In this document: positions 17,172 to 20,142 of the stretch, in pieces
Position numbering within the stretch: the stretch's first letter is position 1
Layout of the letters: the number at the start of each line of letters is the position of its first letter
NCBI GenBank assembly: GCA_003233295.1
Contig: QILJ01000445.1
Location: 1 to 20,142 of the forward strand
Source: Ignavibacteria bacterium
Lineage (GTDB): Bacteria; Bacteroidota; Ignavibacteria; Ignavibacteriales; Melioribacteraceae
DNA length: 20,142 nt
Direction of reading: 5' to 3'
Notes under the pieces: generated by a model
Seen by the model: only the letters and a program-made list of their open reading frames with translations
What the model was told of the DNA's origin: nothing
Database searches by the model: none
Made by a program: the position numbers and the translations under genes

Positions 17172-19739
17172 TTAGTTCGGAATGATCTCCTGCTTTTTGA
17201 TTCCAGGTCCTTCCCAAAATACTTTTAGATGCTTGACACCACCAGCTTGGTAATATCTCACTTCAATTAAATACTCACCATTTTCTAAATATACCTTCCC
17301 TGATTTTTCAATGTATCCGTGATTCCCGTCATTATTAATCAGCTCCTTATTATCGATAAACAGTTTGCTTCCATCATTGGAGCCCACGTAAAATGTGTAT
17401 TCCCCATCTTGCTTAATTTTAATAAATCCATGAAGCACCAAACCGAAATAGGTCTCTCTATGATCAATACCGTCATAACCAAATTTATCTATCGTTCCTT
17501 CAGTCAACGGTTCTAATAACAGAAAGTTAGGTAATTTTTCCCATTTAGTGTTAGACATATTTTCGTAATATTTATACTGTACTCCTTTTTCCTTTTCTAT
17601 GGATAGATAGTTGGTCACCGTTTCGTTACTCGGACTGTAATCATTTTTAAAAGCTTTAGCTCGTAAGGTTGCTGATTTATTTATCTCTATATTTCGCTCA
17701 TATTTTTGAGATGATTTCGATGGCTCGCTTCCATCAAGCGTATAATAAATATCGGCTCCTTCTGTATAGGTAAATAATTTTACGTTAATACTCTTATAAA
17801 AATATTGATCTTTTGGAAAGACGCGTGGAGCTATCACCTGCGTTCTGTCTAATTTCAATATAGCTGTGCTGCTGATCTCATTATTCTTAAATGCTGCTGC
17901 TTTTATTATGGTTGGATCGATCTGCTCAAATTGCTGCGAATATCTTTTTGAGTTCTTTGTCGGCTCACTTCCATCAATAGTATAGTAGATGTCTGCATTA
18001 TCGGGGAAGTAAATACTTACCATACCCAGGCTGTCTCTTTGAATATTAGGTTTAAGAAACTCAAATAGATTTTTTTTATCCGTGAGATTTGATGAAATGT
18101 TTATCTCATTCGTTTTGATCGTTTCGTCAATAATTAACGGGGTCTGAACATTATGAAAGTTATTGCCTACTATATTTATGTTCTTACTATTTTTTTGCAA
18201 ATTTAAAAATAAATTTGACTCCGGGGAACAACCATTGACAAAAACGTTCTGAGAGTTTTTCAATACTACTTGCCCCAAAGCATCATCTTCAATTTCACTG
18301 TTGAAGTTAAGTAGCTTTATATTTTTCACATCATCAAACATCACAGCAGGGCGATGATCCTCTTTGTTGTAACTTAATTCAATATCCCTGAAAGTTATAC
18401 CATCAACATGCCTAACAAAAAATCCATAAGCAGGTAAATCGCCCAATTGCGTACTCTCGGGATATTCATTTACCAATTCTGGCTTCTCCATTAAACTTTC
18501 AGCAAATGACCCGCCGCCGTCATAATTAATTTTAACATTAGAAATAGAGACGTTTTTAATAGGATGATCAATTTCCCCAATAATAGAACAACCGGTTTTG
18601 CCTGCATTTTTTGATACAATATTACTGATCTTAATATTGTTCAACGAACCTATTGGACGCACGTCCATATTGGGTTTATATGTTCTAGCTCTATTTCCCA
18701 AGCGAATAAAAATAGGTGCAGCCATTTCTTCCATTACAATATTGGAAATCGTTACATTTTCCAGTACTCCGCCATCAACAAGCTCAAGCGCAATTCCTGC
18801 CAAGCCTTCGTCTCTTCCTGAGTAACCGCCATCAGCGAGCGACGGACCTATATAACAATTGGTTATTGTAATATTGCGGAATCCGCCATAACTGTCCGTT
18901 CCCGCTTTAATCGGATTTGTTCGCGAACGAAGAATGCAATCTGAAATAATTACATTTTCAACTATTTCCTTTCCTGTACTTTTAAGTGTGATGCCATCAT
19001 CATCACTATCCCCTATCATACCAGTAATAACAACATTTTGACTTCCGTCGATATCAATCAGATCATTATTTTCTCCACCATGAGCATAAACTTTTACATC
19101 TCGGACAGTAACACCATCACAAGCCAAATAATGCTGTGTCCATTTTGCCGGATGCTGTAGAGTAATACCTTCAACAATAATATTATTACAACTAACAAAC
19201 CTTAAAAGAAAAGGTCTTTGATCATTCTTTTTGCCTGGTATATATCGAGATTTATCAGTGTAAACTTTCTCAATTTCTTTTATGTCTTCATCAGTTATTG
19301 GAATACTTTGAAGGTACTTTCCCTGTCCATCAATTACACCTAAGCCCGTAATTCCAATATTTTTTAGATTCTCTCCCCTGATCAATGCTCTGTAAACATC
19401 CTTATCCATATTGTTAGCAACCGGTTGAGAATACATCGGATAATTTTCAATGTTTTTACTTCCCAATATTTTGCTGCCTGCTAGCAAATGAAGAACTACA
19501 TTATCCTTCATTATTATAGTTCCAGTCAGATAATTCCCAGCAGGAAAATTAACTGTTCCCCCACCGTTATCGGCGCATTCATCAATTGCTTTTTGAATTG
19601 CTTCCGTATCTAACGTTTTCCCATCGGCAACAGCACCATAATAGAGCACATTGTAATTTGTCTTTGTAGCAGAGAACAACAAAGAACTTAACAGCAGATA
19701 GATGCTCAATAAAAAGTAATATTTTTTATCAGAATTCAT
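17172..19739 (-). CDS. GH28-like beta-helix protein with two chitobiase-type repeats and a PA14-like domain
   Basis: This is an 855-residue secreted protein (signal peptide about 1-23). Residues 28-95 are a Pectate_lyase_3-type beta-helix start (VLYYGAVADGKTLDTEAIQ, GGGTVNFPAG), and the helix continues to about 550. The polygalacturonase-like aspartates are in NNDLID (224-229) and DSDDDG (244-249). The GH28 histidine motif GHG is replaced by TNPIKAGTDS (274-283), and the downstream RIK is not seen. Two CHB_HEX_C_1-type repeats (DIYYTIDGSEP at 583 and DIYYTLDGSEP at 663) follow, then a PA14-like domain (about 716-853, YTFYVGSNDGSKLFIDN). It lies 17 bp after the GDPD-like gene. The ATG has no Shine-Dalgarno but is A-rich upstream. 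It probably cleaves a uronic-acid-containing or related glycan; the substrate is unproven. Confidence 0.8.
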   Translation of the reverse strand: MNSDKKYYFLLSIYLLLSSLLFSATKTNYNVLYYGAVADGKTLDTEAIQKAIDECADNGGGTVNFPAGNYLTGTIIMKDNVVLHLLAGSKILGSKNIENYPMYSQPVANNMDKDVYRALIRGENLKNIGITGLGVIDGQGKYLQSIPITDEDIKEIEKVYTDKSRYIPGKKNDQRPFLLRFVSCNNIIVEGITLQHPAKWTQHYLACDGVTVRDVKVYAHGGENNDLIDIDGSQNVVITGMIGDSDDDGITLKSTGKEIVENVIISDCILRSRTNPIKAGTDSYGGFRNITITNCYIGPSLADGGYSGRDEGLAGIALELVDGGVLENVTISNIVMEEMAAPIFIRLGNRARTYKPNMDVRPIGSLNNIKISNIVSKNAGKTGCSIIGEIDHPIKNVSISNVKINYDGGGSFAESLMEKPELVNEYPESTQLGDLPAYGFFVRHVDGITFRDIELSYNKEDHRPAVMFDDVKNIKLLNFNSEIEDDALGQVVLKNSQNVFVNGCSPESNLFLNLQKNSKNINIVGNNFHNVQTPLIIDETIKTNEINISSNLTDKKNLFEFLKPNIQRDSLGMVSIYFPDNADIYYTIDGSEPTKNSKRYSQQFEQIDPTIIKAAAFKNNEISSTAILKLDRTQVIAPRVFPKDQYFYKSINVKLFTYTEGADIYYTLDGSEPSKSSQKYERNIEINKSATLRAKAFKNDYSPSNETVTNYLSIEKEKGVQYKYYENMSNTKWEKLPNFLLLEPLTEGTIDKFGYDGIDHRETYFGLVLHGFIKIKQDGEYTFYVGSNDGSKLFIDNKELINNDGNHGYIEKSGKVYLENGEYLIEVRYYQAGGVKHLKVFWEGPGIKKQEIIPN
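17480..18000 (-). repeat. Tandem chitobiase/HEX C-terminal-type module repeat within the GH28-like gene
   Basis: Two coding repeats about 80 residues apart (codons about 567-640 and 645-715) both carry the signature DIYYTxDGSEP followed by KxSxxY. They are a protein-level internal duplication of a small Ig-like module that commonly links catalytic and binding domains in glycan enzymes. The coordinates are approximate and the DNA copies are diverged. Confidence 0.5.
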
Positions 19740-19756
19740 TTTTGTTTTTTGAATAA

Positions 19757-20142
19757 TTATTTGATCTCTTTATAAATATTGCGTTTGATACCGATAGATT
19801 CAGCTACATCAAGCATTTCAGATAAACGATTAGTAAGAACAAAATCAATTCCCATATTAAATAAGTCTTTTACTTCATCTTCTGTATCGCCAAAATAATA
19901 ATTCACTTTAACATGATTTTGCTTCAACCTATTAATATCATTTTTTAAGTTGGGATCGTTTCGCTTTTTCAGAAGTTGAATGAATGGAAATTTACCTTTA
20001 ATCGTTTCTTCAACATATTCTTCTCTGTTTCCTTGCCGTTCCATGTTGCAGATCATAATATTAGGATTTACTTTTCTAACACCGCGTGCAGCTTCGGAAC
20101 CACAAGCAATAACTCCTTGATGAATCCGTTCCTCTGAGTTAA
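19757..20142 (-). CDS. Glycerophosphodiester phosphodiesterase-like protein, 3' part, truncated by the window edge
   Basis: At least 127 C-terminal residues are visible. The frame stays open to the right edge, starting in frame at 20140 and reading NSEERIHQGVIACGSEAARG, so the gene's start is outside. The segment IMICNMERQG, the VNYYFGDTEDEVKDLFNMG helix and strand, and GIDFVLTNRLSEML match the C-terminal part of the GDPD TIM barrel, where the final strand carries the TDxP-like motif (here TNRL). The catalytic residues lie in the missing N-terminal part, so activity cannot be judged. It is the first visible gene of the run, 17 bp before the GH28-like gene. GDPD-like genes do occur in glycan loci, but the actual substrate here is unknown. 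Confidence 0.65.
   Translation of the reverse strand, partial: NSEERIHQGVIACGSEAARGVRKVNPNIMICNMERQGNREEYVEETIKGKFPFIQLLKKRNDPNLKNDINRLKQNHVKVNYYFGDTEDEVKDLFNMGIDFVLTNRLSEMLDVAESIGIKRNIYKEIK

Noticed and set aside
17152..17217. N-terminal extension of the DUF4838 gene
   Set aside because: It would overlap the preceding gene by 46 bp and place 22 polar residues before the signal peptide. The ATG at 17151 gives a normal lipoprotein signal.
1..20142. CRISPR array, tRNA, rRNA or prophage genes
   Set aside because: No regularly spaced repeats, no RNA gene signatures and no phage or integrase proteins were seen on either strand.

Overview
The window is AT-rich bacterial DNA in which every credible gene lies on the minus strand, read from the right edge towards the left. 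Lipoprotein-type signal peptides, a FucP-family transporter, beta-helix and glycoside hydrolase proteins with appended carbohydrate-binding modules, and several clear Shine-Dalgarno sites suggest a Bacteroidota/Ignavibacteria-like (or possibly PVC-type) polysaccharide degrader. This lineage guess rests on general character only. No marker gene is present.

Layout in transcription order: the 3' end of a glycerophosphodiester phosphodiesterase-like gene (19757 to the right edge); a GH28-like beta-helix protein with two chitobiase-type repeats and a PA14-like C terminus; a DUF4838 lipoprotein; a lipoprotein FAD-dependent oxidoreductase with C-terminal beta-sandwich modules; a secreted BD-FAE-type esterase; a GH2 lipoprotein of the exo-beta-glucosaminidase/beta-mannosidase type; a membrane-anchored PHP-domain protein; a UroD-like putative methyltransferase; a FucP-type MFS sugar permease; a GH141-like beta-helix protein; and a YdjC/ChbG-type deacetylase lipoprotein. 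Intergenic gaps are about 5 to 35 bp, apart from one of about 80 bp, and one gene pair overlaps by 11 bp. The set therefore looks like one operon of at least 11 genes, whose promoter lies beyond the right edge. It appears to end at a hairpin near 578-622.

The leftmost 628 bp hold no convincing gene. They contain the probable terminator and a 195-bp MITE-like element (377-571) with 16-bp inverted ends, inner hairpins and a flanking TAATG direct repeat.

Working model (inference): secreted or surface-anchored enzymes (GH28-like, DUF4838, FAD enzyme, acetylesterase, GH2, GH141-like, deacetylase) dismantle a decorated glycan carrying acetyl groups and probably deoxy- or amino-sugars. FucP imports a released monosaccharide. 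The cytoplasmic UroD-like protein may remove methyl groups from methylated sugars. The window has no SusC/SusD pair, no sulfatase and no regulator. Two of the hydrolases appear to lack canonical catalytic residues, so the locus may use non-standard chemistry.
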